Below, one piece after another: positions 25,897 to 33,726 of a DNA stretch of 64,000 nucleotides. How positions within the stretch are numbered: position 1 is the first letter of the stretch; each line of letters starts with the position of its first letter. Below the pieces are notes generated by a model. The model was not told the origin of the DNA. It made no database searches and saw nothing but the letters and a program-made list of their open reading frames with translations. Location of the stretch: positions 62,001-126,000 of the forward strand of contig NZ_JANBVH010000001.1 in assembly GCF_024273235.1 (NCBI RefSeq), written 5' to 3'. The translations under genes were made by a program, and so were the position numbers. The stretch comes from Sphingomonas faeni. Its GTDB lineage: Bacteria > Pseudomonadota > Alphaproteobacteria > Sphingomonadales > Sphingomonadaceae.

Positions 25897-26547
25897 CTAG
25901 CGGGTCAGGCGGCGGATGAAGCCGATCAGGCCGGTCTGGCGCGAGCGTTTCAACCGTTCCGCCGCCAAAATCGTCTTCACGCCGCGGATGCAGCTGTCGA
26001 CGTCGTCGTTGACCAGCACATAGTCATAGCCGTCCCAATGGCTGACCTCGTTCGCCGCGCGCGACATGCGGGCGTCGATGACCTCGGTCGAGTCGGTGCC
26101 GCGGCTGGTGAGTCTCCGGTGGAGTTCCTCCATCGACGGCGGGAAGATGAAGACGCGGACGACGTCGCCGCCGGCGATCTGGAACAGCTGTTGCGCGCCC
26201 TGCCAGTCGATATCGAACAGCACGTCCTTGCCCGCGGCCAGCAGCTCCTCGACCTGCGCGCGCGGGGTGCCGTAGCGGTGATTGAAGACGTGCGCCCATT
26301 CGAGGAATTCGTCCTTCGCGACCATGTCGCGAAAGCCCTCGAGGTCGGTGAAATGGTAATCTTTGCCGTCGACTTCGCCTGGCCGCATCGGCCGGGTGGT
26401 CACCGAGACCGACATCTCCAGTTCGTGCTCGTCCGCGAGCAATCGGCGCGCGATGGTCGATTTGCCGGCGCCGGACGGCGAGGACAGGACGAACAGGACT
26501 CCGCGGCGACGGAAACCATGCGGGTCGGACGGAAGTGTGTGGGGCAT
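25897..26547 (-). CDS. gmk: Guanylate kinase
   Basis: A 216-residue enzyme phosphorylating GMP to GDP. The P-loop SSPSGAGKSTIARRLL (near residues 22-37), the GMP-binding SVSVTTRPMRPGEVDGKDYHF and DIDWQGAQQL are intact. ATG 26547 gives normal length; the frame upstream runs into a strong inverted repeat. No partner gene adjacent on the same strand except the two small genes further upstream. Confidence 0.96.
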   Translation of the reverse strand: MPHTLPSDPHGFRRRGVLFVLSSPSGAGKSTIARRLLADEHELEMSVSVTTRPMRPGEVDGKDYHFTDLEGFRDMVAKDEFLEWAHVFNHRYGTPRAQVEELLAAGKDVLFDIDWQGAQQLFQIAGGDVVRVFIFPPSMEELHRRLTSRGTDSTEVIDARMSRAANEVSHWDGYDYVLVNDDVDSCIRGVKTILAAERLKRSRQTGLIGFIRRLTR

Positions 26548-26559
26548 GCGCGCCCTTGC

Positions 26560-26599
26560 CGCGGACTGCGCATGGGCGTCAACCCATCCGCAGTCCGCG
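26560..26599. repeat. Inverted repeat upstream of gmk
   Basis: CGCGGACTGCGCATGGG, six-base loop, CCCATCCGCAGTCCGCG: a 17-bp stem with one mismatch, 13 bp before the gmk start on the minus strand. No T-run follows, so a classic terminator is unlikely; it could structure the gmk leader. Tandem GAATTCCGGG copies sit next to it at about 26620-26640. Confidence 0.75.
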
Positions 26600-26646
26600 C
26601 GTGTCATTCTGGCGCCCGAATTCCGGGGGCGAATTCCGGGAGCGGA

Positions 26647-26847
26647 TCAGTAGCCCGTCTTGCGCGCCTTGTTGCGGTCATACGCCTTCTTGGCCGCGTA
26701 GCCGCCGCCGAGGATCATGCCGAGCGGGCCCATGCGGCGCATCAGGCCCATCGCCACCACGCCCTTCACTGCGCCCGAAGCGCCGCCCGTGCCGTTGCGA
26801 CGGCCCATCTCGCGGCCGACCAATGCGCTGATAATACGTCCGATCAT
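26647..26847 (-). CDS. Small Gly/Arg-rich protein of a two-gene unit
   Basis: A 66-residue protein beginning MIGRIISALVGREMGRRNG, with a short hydrophobic middle (VKGVVAMGLMRRMGPLGMILGGGYAAKK) and a basic tail. Start overlaps the stop of the next upstream small gene by four bases (ATGA), which supports both being translated. No family recognised. Confidence 0.65.
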   Translation of the reverse strand: MIGRIISALVGREMGRRNGTGGASGAVKGVVAMGLMRRMGPLGMILGGGYAAKKAYDRNKARKTGY

Positions 26848-27056
26848 GCTTTTACCTCTCCGAAAACCTGGTCCTTGAGTTCCGCTGCACCGCGCAGCAC
26901 TGCCCAGCCGATCGCGTAGGTCACGGCCATGGGCACGACGATCTTGAGTACGTTGGCGGTGATCGCACCGATGATCGCGCCGTCCGCGTTGCCGTCGTCG
27001 CCGCTCAGCGAGTCGATGCCTGCGCCGATCAGCGCGCCTATGGTCGTTGCGCCCAC
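26844..27056 (-). CDS. Small membrane-associated protein of a two-gene unit
   Basis: A 70-residue protein with a glycine-rich N-terminus (MGATTIGALIGAGIDSLSGD), an acidic turn, and a hydrophobic helix (about 36-55). The GDDGNADGAIIG centre is unusual. Translationally coupled to the downstream 66-residue protein. Function unknown. Confidence 0.65.
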   Translation of the reverse strand: MGATTIGALIGAGIDSLSGDDGNADGAIIGAITANVLKIVVPMAVTYAIGWAVLRGAAELKDQVFGEVKA

Positions 27057-27119
27057 GTAATTTTCTCCTGCCCGTGTGGCGGGTTAGCGCGCGAAAGGCG
27101 TTTGGGTTCCCTGCCTCGT

Positions 27120-27196
27120 GTTCTCCTGCGCACGCAGGAGCCCAGGGTACCAAGCGCGCCGTCCGTGACCCTGGACTCCTGCGTGCGCAGGAGAAC
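27120..27196. repeat. Family H inverted-repeat element, copy 2
   Basis: 77 bp; GTTCTCCTGCGCACGCAGGA, GCCCAGGGT, mate ACCCTGGACTCCTGCGTGCG. It ends two bases before the fumC stop, so the element abuts the gene. Confidence 0.88.
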
Positions 27197-27198
27197 GG

Positions 27199-28587
27199 TC
27201 AGCGGCCGAGCATCGATTCGGGTTTGACGACTCGGTCGAAGGTTTCGGCGTCGACCAGGCCGAGCGCCAGGCCGGCTTCCTTGAGCGTCAGGCCTTCGGC
27301 GTGGGCGTATTTGGCGATCTTCGCCGCCGCGTCGTAGCCGATCTCCGGGGCGAGCGCGGTGACCAGCATCAGCGAACGGTCGAGCAGTTCGGCGATGCGG
27401 CCGCGGTTCGGTTCGATGCCGTCGACGCAGCGTTCCGCGAACCCTTCCATCGCGGTCGCGAGCAGGTCGATCGAGCGCAGCACGTTGGCGCCGATCAGCG
27501 GCTTAAAGACGTTCAGTTCGAGATGGCCCTGCATCCCGCCGACGGTGACCGCGACGTGATTGCCCATTACCTGCCCGGCGACCATCGTGAGCATCTCGCA
27601 CTGCGTGGGGTTCACTTTCCCCGGCATGATCGAGCTGCCGGGCTCGTTGGCGGGAAGGTCGATCTCGCCGAAGCCGCAACGGGGGCCCGAGCCGAGCAGG
27701 CGGATATCGTTGGCGATCTTGGTCAGCGCGACCGCTAGCGTGTTGAGCGTGCCCGAGAGGTGGACGAGCGGGTCGTTCGACGCCAGCGCCTCGAACTTGT
27801 TGCGTGCGCTAACGAACGGGAGGCCGGTGATTTCGGCGAGTTCGTGCGCGATCGCGTCGCCGAAGCCGGTGGGCGCGTTGAGGCCTGTGCCTACCGCGGT
27901 GCCGCCCTGCGCGAGGATGACCATGCCGTGGCTGATCGCGGGCTCGATACGATGACGGCAGCGGTAGAGCTGGTTCGCATAGCCGGAAAACTCCTGGCCC
28001 AGTGTCAGCGGCGTTGCGTCCTGCAGGTGCGTGCGGCCGATCTTGACGATGTCGTCCCAGGCATTGGCCTTGGCGTCGAGCGCGGCATGCAGCTTGTCGA
28101 GTGCGGGAATCAGGCGGTGGGTCGTGGCGATGGCGGCGGCGATGTGGAGCGCGGTGGGGAAGCTGTCGTTCGACGACTGGCTCATGTTGACGTGGTCGTT
28201 GGGGTGGACCGGTGACTTGCCGCCGCGGGTGCCGGTGAGGACCTCGTTGGCGCGGCCGGCGATGACCTCGTTGACGTTCATGTTCGACTGCGTGCCGCTG
28301 CCGGTCTGCCAGATGACGAGGGGGAACTGGTCGTCGAGCTTGCCGTCAATGATTTCCTGCGCGGCGGAGTCGATCGCGTCGGCGATTTTCGGGTCGAGGC
28401 CGTGGGCGCGATTGACGCGGGCGGCGGCCTGTTTGACGAGCGCGAGCGCGTGGACGATCTCGATCGGCATGCGTTCGCGGGTGGCGAAGGGGAAGTTCTC
28501 GATCGAGCGTTCGGTCTGTGCGCCCCAATAGGCGGCTGCGGGGACTTCGATTGGGCCGATCGTGTCGGTTTCTGTGCGGGTGGTCAT
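27199..28587 (-). CDS. fumC: Class II fumarate hydratase
   Basis: A 462-residue iron-independent fumarase of the TCA cycle, homotetrameric. Motifs: [49 protein letters not shown], and the aspartase/fumarase signature [11 protein letters not shown] (about residues 317-327). ATG 28587 ([16 protein letters not shown]) gives the usual length; the frame upstream comes from a repeat element. It stands between an H and a G element. Confidence 0.96.
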   Translation of the reverse strand: MTTRTETDTIGPIEVPAAAYWGAQTERSIENFPFATRERMPIEIVHALALVKQAAARVNRAHGLDPKIADAIDSAAQEIIDGKLDDQFPLVIWQTGSGTQSNMNVNEVIAGRANEVLTGTRGGKSPVHPNDHVNMSQSSNDSFPTALHIAAAIATTHRLIPALDKLHAALDAKANAWDDIVKIGRTHLQDATPLTLGQEFSGYANQLYRCRHRIEPAISHGMVILAQGGTAVGTGLNAPTGFGDAIAHELAEITGLPFVSARNKFEALASNDPLVHLSGTLNTLAVALTKIANDIRLLGSGPRCGFGEIDLPANEPGSSIMPGKVNPTQCEMLTMVAGQVMGNHVAVTVGGMQGHLELNVFKPLIGANVLRSIDLLATAMEGFAERCVDGIEPNRGRIAELLDRSLMLVTALAPEIGYDAAAKIAKYAHAEGLTLKEAGLALGLVDAETFDRVVKPESMLGR

Positions 28588-28617
28588 GGGGAAAGAACCT
28601 TCCGGGCTTGCGTGGGT

Positions 28618-28765
28618 CCCTCGCCCCTCCGGGGAGAGGGAGGGAGGAGCGCTTGCGACGGAAGGGAGAGGGGCGTTGGGATGAACCGTCCCGAGCCTCA
28701 CTCCCCTCTCCCTTCCCACCGCAAGTGCGGCGGGCCCCTTCCCTCTCCCCGTAGGGGCGAGGGAG
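28618..28765. repeat. Family G inverted-repeat element, copy 1
   Basis: 148 bp; ends CCCTCGCCCCTCCGGGGAGA and TCTCCCCGTAGGGGCGAGGG, inner GAAGGGAGAGGGGCG / CCCCTCTCCCTTCCCACCGC. Fills the spacer between fumC and sspB. Other copies: 50731, 60511. Confidence 0.9.
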
Positions 28766-28771
28766 TTCGGG

Positions 28772-29257
28772 TTACTTCTTCCGTTTGAAATCCACCGCCA
28801 CGACATTCGAGCCATCCTCGATCGGGACCGCGGTCGGGCCGTCGTTTTCCGCTTCGTCATGGTCGCCGAGCGCGTCTTCCGCACCTTCCTGTGCCTGGAA
28901 GCGGAGTTCGAAGCTTACCGCGGGATCCTGGAACGCGGTGATCGCCGAGTAGGGGATGACCAGCTTCGAGGGGACCTGGTTGAAGCTGAGCCCGATCGAG
29001 AAGCGCTCGTCGTCGACGATCAGGTCCCAATAGCGGTTCTGCATGACGATCGTCATCTCGTCCGGGAAGCGCTCGATCAGGCGCTTGGGGATGTCGACGC
29101 CGGGGGCCTGCGTCTTGAAGGTGATGTAGAAATGATGCTCGCCGGGCAGCCCGCCGGCCTCCGCGACGGAACCCAGCACGCGGCCGACGACGGCACGCAG
29201 GGCTTCTTGCACGATCTCGTCGTACGGAATCAGGCTATCGGGCAGTCCATCGGTCAT
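28772..29257 (-). CDS. sspB: SspB-type ClpXP adaptor protein
   Basis: A 161-residue alphaproteobacterial SspB. It tethers ssrA-tagged and other substrates to ClpX. The core [38 protein letters not shown] and [29 protein letters not shown] match the family; after an acidic linker the C-terminal peptide [10 protein letters not shown] is the ClpX-binding tail. It diverges from hisB with 71 bp between starts. Confidence 0.94.
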   Translation of the reverse strand: MTDGLPDSLIPYDEIVQEALRAVVGRVLGSVAEAGGLPGEHHFYITFKTQAPGVDIPKRLIERFPDEMTIVMQNRYWDLIVDDERFSIGLSFNQVPSKLVIPYSAITAFQDPAVSFELRFQAQEGAEDALGDHDEAENDGPTAVPIEDGSNVVAVDFKRKK

Positions 29258-29328
29258 TCCCCTTGGGTAGCGTCATTCGATTGGCGGTCAAGATTGCATG
29301 CGTCGCGGCGCACGTTATGGGAGGTGGC

Positions 29329-29916
29329 ATGCGCACCGCCACGATCACCCGCTCCACCGCCGAGACGGCGATCGACGTCACCGTGAACCTCGATGGGACC
29401 GGCGTGTACGACGTCGAGACCGGGGTCGGTTTCTTCGACCACATGCTCGAGCAACTCTCGCGTCACTCGCTGATCGATCTGCGCGTGCGGACCAAGGGCG
29501 ATCTGCACATCGACGAGCACCATACGGTGGAGGACACCGGCATCGCGATCGGGCAGGCGTTCGCGCAGGCGCTCGGCGACAAGAGGGGCATCGCGCGGTA
29601 CGGCGATGCGCTGTCGCCGATGGACGAGACGCTGACGCGGGTGGCTCTGGATATTTCCGGGCGGCCCTGGCTGGTGTGGAAGGACCTGTTCTCGCAGAAA
29701 CGCCTCGGTGGCATGGATACCGAGATGTTCGAGCATTTCTTCCACAGCTTCGCGCAGGCGGCGGGGATCACGCTGCACGTCGAGACTTTGTACGGGACGA
29801 ACAACCACCATATCGCCGAGGCGGCGTTCAAGGGTGTCGCGCGGGCGCTGCGGACCGCGATCGAGATCGATCCGCGCAAGGCCGACGCGATTCCGTCGAC
29901 CAAGGGAATCTTGTGA
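29329..29916 (+). CDS. hisB: Imidazoleglycerol-phosphate dehydratase
   Basis: A 195-residue, single-function HisB (no phosphatase domain), catalysing the sixth step of histidine synthesis. The duplicated metal-binding motifs [14 protein letters not shown] (near residues 64-77) and [12 protein letters not shown] (near 163-174) are present, plus [17 protein letters not shown] 29329 follows GGGAGG. First gene of the local his cluster; family A repeat follows immediately. Confidence 0.97.
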   Translation: MRTATITRSTAETAIDVTVNLDGTGVYDVETGVGFFDHMLEQLSRHSLIDLRVRTKGDLHIDEHHTVEDTGIAIGQAFAQALGDKRGIARYGDALSPMDETLTRVALDISGRPWLVWKDLFSQKRLGGMDTEMFEHFFHSFAQAAGITLHVETLYGTNNHHIAEAAFKGVARALRTAIEIDPRKADAIPSTKGIL

Positions 29917-29920
29917 CTTC

Positions 29921-30026
29921 CCCCCTCCCTGGAAGGGAGGGGCCGGGGGTGGGTCGGCTGCTAGGGAAGCACGACGCCTGCCAACCGGCCGACCCACCCC
30001 CTGCCCCTCCCTTCCAGGGAGGGGGG
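29921..30026. repeat. Family A inverted-repeat element, copy 4 (hisB-hisH spacer)
   Basis: 106 bp, CCCCTCCCTGGAAGGGAGGG with mate CCCTCCCTTCCAGGGAGGGG. It fills the whole hisB-hisH spacer. Its right end AGGGAGGGGGG is three bases before the hisH ATG and so acts as the Shine-Dalgarno sequence. Confidence 0.92.
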
Positions 30027-30028
30027 TT

Positions 30029-30631
30029 ATGTTAGCGCTCATCGACTACGGCGCGGGGAACCTGCATTCGGTCGAAAACGCGTTGCGGACGGCCGGGTGT
30101 GTCGATCTGGTCGTGACTTCGGACGCCGACGTGGTCGCCAAGGCCGAGCGGATCGTGCTGCCGGGTGTCGGCGCGTATGGTGCTTGTTCAGCGGCTTTGC
30201 GCGCGGTGCCGGGGATGGTCGAGGCTTTGAACCGGCGGGTGCGCGATGAAGGCATGCCGTTTCTCGGGATCTGCGTCGGCATGCAACTGATGGCCGATGC
30301 GGGTGAGGAGATGGGGACTCATGCCGGGCTCGGATGGGTGCCGGGGCGCGTGCGACGGCTCGAGCCGGGTACGATGGAAGCGAAGGTGCCGCATATGGGG
30401 TGGAACGACGTTGTCCCGACCGTCGCGCATCCGCTGATCGAGCCGGGCGAGGCGTATTTCCTGCACAGTTTCGCCTTCGAGGGCTCGGACGTGCTCGCGA
30501 CGACCGACCATGCCGGTGCGGTCACCGCGGCGATCGGCCGCGACACGATGATCGGCGTGCAGTTTCACCCCGAGAAGAGCCAGCGCTACGGCCTGGCGTT
30601 GCTCGAACGATTCCTGGAGTGGCGGCCGTGA
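30029..30631 (+). CDS. hisH: Imidazole glycerol phosphate synthase, glutamine amidotransferase subunit
   Basis: A 200-residue class I glutaminase that feeds ammonia to HisF. The nucleophile Cys is in GICVGMQLM (about residue 77) and the His/Glu pair in GVQFHPEKSQ (about residues 178-184). IDYGAGNLHSV opens the protein as in all HisH. The start at 30029 uses a ribosome-binding site supplied by the preceding repeat. Confidence 0.97.
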   Translation: MLALIDYGAGNLHSVENALRTAGCVDLVVTSDADVVAKAERIVLPGVGAYGACSAALRAVPGMVEALNRRVRDEGMPFLGICVGMQLMADAGEEMGTHAGLGWVPGRVRRLEPGTMEAKVPHMGWNDVVPTVAHPLIEPGEAYFLHSFAFEGSDVLATTDHAGAVTAAIGRDTMIGVQFHPEKSQRYGLALLERFLEWRP

Positions 30632-30680
30632 CCCTCGCAGCGTTCCAACTCTGCTCTACCCCGTCATCCAGCCCCAATCC

Positions 30681-30762
30681 GTCACCCCAGCGGAAGCTGG
30701 GGTATCCCACGATCGCTAGCGCGCCCTTGCCGCACGAGACCCCAGCTTTCGCTGGGGTGACG
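30681..30762. repeat. Family C inverted-repeat element, copy 2 (hisH-hisA spacer)
   Basis: 82 bp; GTCACCCCAGCGGAAGCTGG and mate CCCAGCTTTCGCTGGGGTGA. Lies between hisH and hisA with about 50-65 bp of unique sequence on each side. Confidence 0.9.
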
Positions 30763-30827
30763 GGCTTGGGTTGCGGGCTGGGTTGCGACGGCGGGCCGGG
30801 ATTGATTATCGAACAGGATTGCCGCGC

Positions 30828-31565
30828 ATGAGTCTCATCATTTTCCCCGCAATCGACCTCAAGGCGGGTCAGGTCGTGCGTCTTGCCGAAGGCGATATGG
30901 ACCGGGCGACCGTCTACGGCGACGATCCCGCGGCGCAGGCGATGCTGTTCGCCGAGGCGGGCGCGGAGCATCTGCACGTGGTCGATCTCGATGGCGCGTT
31001 CGCTGGGGCTTCGGTCAACGGCGATGCGGTGCGGGCGATCGTCGCGCAGTTTCCGGGGCATGTGCAGCTTGGCGGCGGGATCAGGACGCGGGCCAGCGTC
31101 GAGGGCTGGTTCGACCTGGGCGTGTCCCGCGTCGTGATCGGAACCGCGGCGCTGGAGGACCCCGAGTTCGTGCGCGGCGTGGCGAAGGACTTTCCCGGCG
31201 GGATCGTCGTCGCGGTCGACGCGAAGGACGGCATGGTCGCGACCAAGGGCTGGGCGGACGTTTCGGCCACGAGCGCGGTCGATCTCGCGCGGCGGTTCGA
31301 GGATGCGGGGGTGGCGTCGTTGCTGTTCACCGATGTCGGGCGCGACGGGATGCTGAAGGGGTGCAATGTCGACGCGACGGTCGATCTGGCGCGGGCGGTG
31401 GACATTCCGGTGATCGCTAGCGGTGGCGTGAAGGGGATCGCCGAGATCCATGTGCTGGCCTTGCATGTTCGGGACGGGGTCGAGGGGGTCATCACGGGGC
31501 GCGCTCTGTACGATGGCCGGCTCGATCTTGCGGCGGCCTTGAGTGTGGCGAAGGCAGCAGGATGA
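30828..31565 (+). CDS. hisA: ProFAR isomerase (phosphoribosyl isomerase A)
   Basis: A 245-residue TIM-barrel enzyme opening the ProFAR ribose ring. Catalytic acids are in PAIDLKAGQVVRL (D at residue 9-10) and TDVGRDGMLKGCN (about residues 169-181); phosphate-binding loops QLGGGIRT and SGGVKG are in place. The stop is followed at once by the long J element. Confidence 0.97.
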   Translation: MSLIIFPAIDLKAGQVVRLAEGDMDRATVYGDDPAAQAMLFAEAGAEHLHVVDLDGAFAGASVNGDAVRAIVAQFPGHVQLGGGIRTRASVEGWFDLGVSRVVIGTAALEDPEFVRGVAKDFPGGIVVAVDAKDGMVATKGWADVSATSAVDLARRFEDAGVASLLFTDVGRDGMLKGCNVDATVDLARAVDIPVIASGGVKGIAEIHVLALHVRDGVEGVITGRALYDGRLDLAAALSVAKAAG

Positions 31566-31793
31566 TTCACGCGGAGACGCGGAGACGCGGAGGAAGTGAG
31601 AGCTTTTCGCGCAGAGGCGCAGAGAGCGCGGAGGCAGTGCGCGGCAGCATTCATTGTTTCCTCACTGGCGACAGAACCCCGCCCGCCCCGGCGCGCTCCT
31701 TCTTCTCTGCGTCCTCTGCGCCTCTGCGCGAAAAATTCTTAGCGGCTTTGCCGCGTCTCCGCGTCTCCGCGTCTCCGCGTGAACCAATTCTAC
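31566..31793. repeat. Family J long inverted repeat (hisA-hisF spacer)
   Basis: 228 bp occupying the entire spacer. Ends TTCACGCGGAGACGCGGAGA and CTCCGCGTCTCCGCGTGAA are made of GCGGAGACG tandem units; inner arms TTTTCGCGCAGAGGCGCAGA and GCGCCTCTGCGCGAAAAATT. The centre (about 31640-31690) is unique. A related kind of repeat is common in many proteobacterial genomes, from memory. Confidence 0.88.
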
Positions 31794-31803
31794 GGCGCAA
31801 CGC

Positions 31804-32592
31804 ATGACGGTTCGTGCACGTGTGATTCCGTGTCTCGACGTCGCCGATGGGCGTGTCGTGAAGGGCGTGAACTTCGTCGAACTGCGCGATGCGGGTGATC
31901 CGGTCGAGCAGGCGCGGGCGTATGATGCCGCCGGGGCGGACGAACTGTGCTTCCTCGATATCGGGGCCTCTCACGAAGGCCGGGGTACGATCCTCGACGT
32001 GGTGCGACGGACGGCGGCGGTGTGCTTCATGCCGTTGACGGTCGGCGGCGGCGTACGGACGGCGGACGATGCGCGCGCGCTGTTGCTGGCGGGGGCGGAC
32101 AAGGTGGCGGTCAATTCCGCGGCGGTCGAGCGGCCGGAGCTGGTCGCGGATATCGCCGAGCGGTTCGGCAGCCAGTGCTGTGTCGCGAGCGTCGATGCGC
32201 GGCGATCTGGTGAGGGCTGGGAAGTGTTCACGCATGGCGGCCGACGCGCGACGGGAATCGATGCGATCGCGCATGCCTTGCGGCTCGCCGAGCTAGGCGC
32301 GGGCGAGTTGCTGGTCACGTCGATGGACCGCGACGGGACCCGCAGCGGTTACGACCTCGACCTGATCCGCGCGATTTCGGACCGCGTCGGCGTGCCGGTG
32401 GTCGCGAGCGGCGGAGTCGGTGGGCTCGACGATCTGGTGGCGGGCATCCGCGACGGGCATGCGAGCGCGGTGCTCGCCGCGTCGATCTTTCACTTCGGGC
32501 AGGCGTCGATCGGCGACGCGCATGCTGCGCTGGCGGCGGCGGGGATTCCGGTGCGGACGCCGGTTGGCGCTGCGCTTCCCCTAGGCGCCTGA
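31804..32592 (+). CDS. hisF: Imidazole glycerol phosphate synthase, cyclase subunit
   Basis: A 262-residue TIM-barrel cyclase partner of HisH. Catalytic Asp residues are in [16 protein letters not shown] (about D11) and [13 protein letters not shown] (about D130). [10 protein letters not shown] and ASGGVGG are phosphate loops. The C-terminal [12 protein letters not shown] is slightly longer than usual. A small membrane-protein gene starts six bases after the stop. Confidence 0.97.
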   Translation: MTVRARVIPCLDVADGRVVKGVNFVELRDAGDPVEQARAYDAAGADELCFLDIGASHEGRGTILDVVRRTAAVCFMPLTVGGGVRTADDARALLLAGADKVAVNSAAVERPELVADIAERFGSQCCVASVDARRSGEGWEVFTHGGRRATGIDAIAHALRLAELGAGELLVTSMDRDGTRSGYDLDLIRAISDRVGVPVVASGGVGGLDDLVAGIRDGHASAVLAASIFHFGQASIGDAHAALAAAGIPVRTPVGAALPLGA

Positions 32593-32597
32593 CGGGC

Positions 32598-32807
32598 GTG
32601 TCGGCGCTCGCCATACTCGCGGTCGAATCGGGGCATAGCGGCGTCGCGCATCCGCCGACCGGGCTGGCGATGTCGGACGTCGCGCTGTTCGTGTTCGCGG
32701 CGATCGGCGTTTGGCTCGTGCGCCGGGCGTTGCGGAAGCGGTTCATCGAGGCCCGTCGCCGCAACCTTGCCGATCGTGAAGCAGCCGGACAGCCCAAGAA
32801 GGATTGA
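32598..32807 (+). CDS. Small single-span membrane protein in his cluster
   Basis: A 69-residue protein with GTG start six bases after hisF and ending 32 bp before hisE. One hydrophobic segment (about 27-42, [15 protein letters not shown]) then an Arg-rich stretch. The position in the cluster supports it being translated. No link to histidine synthesis is known to me. Confidence 0.6.
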   Translation: MSALAILAVESGHSGVAHPPTGLAMSDVALFVFAAIGVWLVRRALRKRFIEARRRNLADREAAGQPKKD

Positions 32808-32839
32808 CCCGCCTGCCCGGCTGCGTCAGCACGCCGCGC

Positions 32840-33160
32840 ATGGCAGACCCTGTATTCGACCGCCTCGAAGCGACCATCCGCGCGCGCCGCGATGCGCCCG
32901 CCGATACCAGCTATACCGCGAGCCTGTTCGCGAAGGGGCGGCCGAAGATCGCGCAGAAGCTTGGCGAGGAAGCCGTCGAGACGGTGATCGCCGCGTGCTC
33001 GGGCGACGAGGCCAGCATCGTGCCCGAAGCAGCGGACCTGATGTTCCATCTGGCGGTGTTGCTGGCCGATGCGGGGCTGAGCCTGGACGACGTGCGCGCG
33101 GAACTGGAGCGGCGCGAGGGTGTCGGTGGGTTGGTCGAGAAGGCGGGGCGGACGGCGTAA
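32840..33160 (+). CDS. hisE: Phosphoribosyl-ATP pyrophosphatase
   Basis: A 106-residue MazG-fold enzyme, second step of histidine synthesis, as a stand-alone gene (no HisI fusion). [17 protein letters not shown] and [18 protein letters not shown] carry the acidic metal ligands of the EExxE...ExxD type. ATG 32840 ([13 protein letters not shown]) is standard; a TTG at 32804 would add a non-conserved piece. Confidence 0.95.
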   Translation: MADPVFDRLEATIRARRDAPADTSYTASLFAKGRPKIAQKLGEEAVETVIAACSGDEASIVPEAADLMFHLAVLLADAGLSLDDVRAELERREGVGGLVEKAGRTA

Positions 33161-33162
33161 TC

Positions 33163-33272
33163 TGCTCCCCTTCCGCTTGCGGGAGGGGTCGGGGGAGGGC
33201 ATGACCCACACGCTCCGCCGGGATCGGGAAGGCACGCCCCTCCCCTAACCCCTCCCGCAAGCGGAAGGGGGA
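33163..33272. repeat. Family F inverted-repeat element, copy 3 (hisE-HIT spacer)
   Basis: 110 bp, CTCCCCTTCCGCTTGCGGGA and mate CCCGCAAGCGGAAGGGGGA. It starts two bases after the hisE stop and its right end GGAAGGGGG is the Shine-Dalgarno sequence of the HIT gene. Confidence 0.92.
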
Positions 33273-33275
33273 TTT

Positions 33276-33653
33276 ATGCCGATCGACGCCACCCAGCCCT
33301 ATGACGACCAGAACATCTTCGCGAAGATCCTGCGCGGCGAGATCCCGTCGAAGCGCGTCTACGAGGACGACTTCGCAATCGCCTTCCACGACATCAACCC
33401 GCAGGCGCCGACGCACCTGCTCGTGATCCCCAAGGGCGCGTACGTATCCTGGGACGACTTCTCCGCGCGGGCGCCCGATGCCGAGATCGCCGGGTTCGTC
33501 CGCGCGGTCGGCGCTGTCGCGCGGACCGCGGGACTGGTCGAACCGGGCTATCGCCTGCTCGCCAACATCGGCCGGGACGGGCACCAGGAGGTGCCGCACC
33601 TGCATGTTCATGTCTTCGGCGGGCGCCCGCTCGGGCCGATGCTCGCGCAATAG
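33276..33653 (+). CDS. HIT family nucleotide-binding protein (HINT type)
   Basis: A 125-residue histidine-triad protein. NIFAKILRGEIPSKRVYED at the start and the triad HLHVHVFGGRPLG (about residues 108-120) are typical of HINT, purine-nucleoside phosphoramidases. Co-directional with the his cluster, as often seen next to hisE in Proteobacteria; the link is contextual. The start depends on a repeat-derived ribosome-binding site. Confidence 0.93.
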   Translation: MPIDATQPYDDQNIFAKILRGEIPSKRVYEDDFAIAFHDINPQAPTHLLVIPKGAYVSWDDFSARAPDAEIAGFVRAVGAVARTAGLVEPGYRLLANIGRDGHQEVPHLHVHVFGGRPLGPMLAQ

Positions 33654-33726
33654 CGCAGCTTTCCGCCACTAAAGGATTGCACGTAATAAAATTGCCATTA
33701 GGCTCGCCGGCTTGAGCAAGGGGGCC

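Noticed and set aside
31562-31807. Short coding frame between hisA and hisF
   Set aside because: It is encoded by the J inverted repeat and has no start signal; both strands read equally well, as expected of a palindrome.
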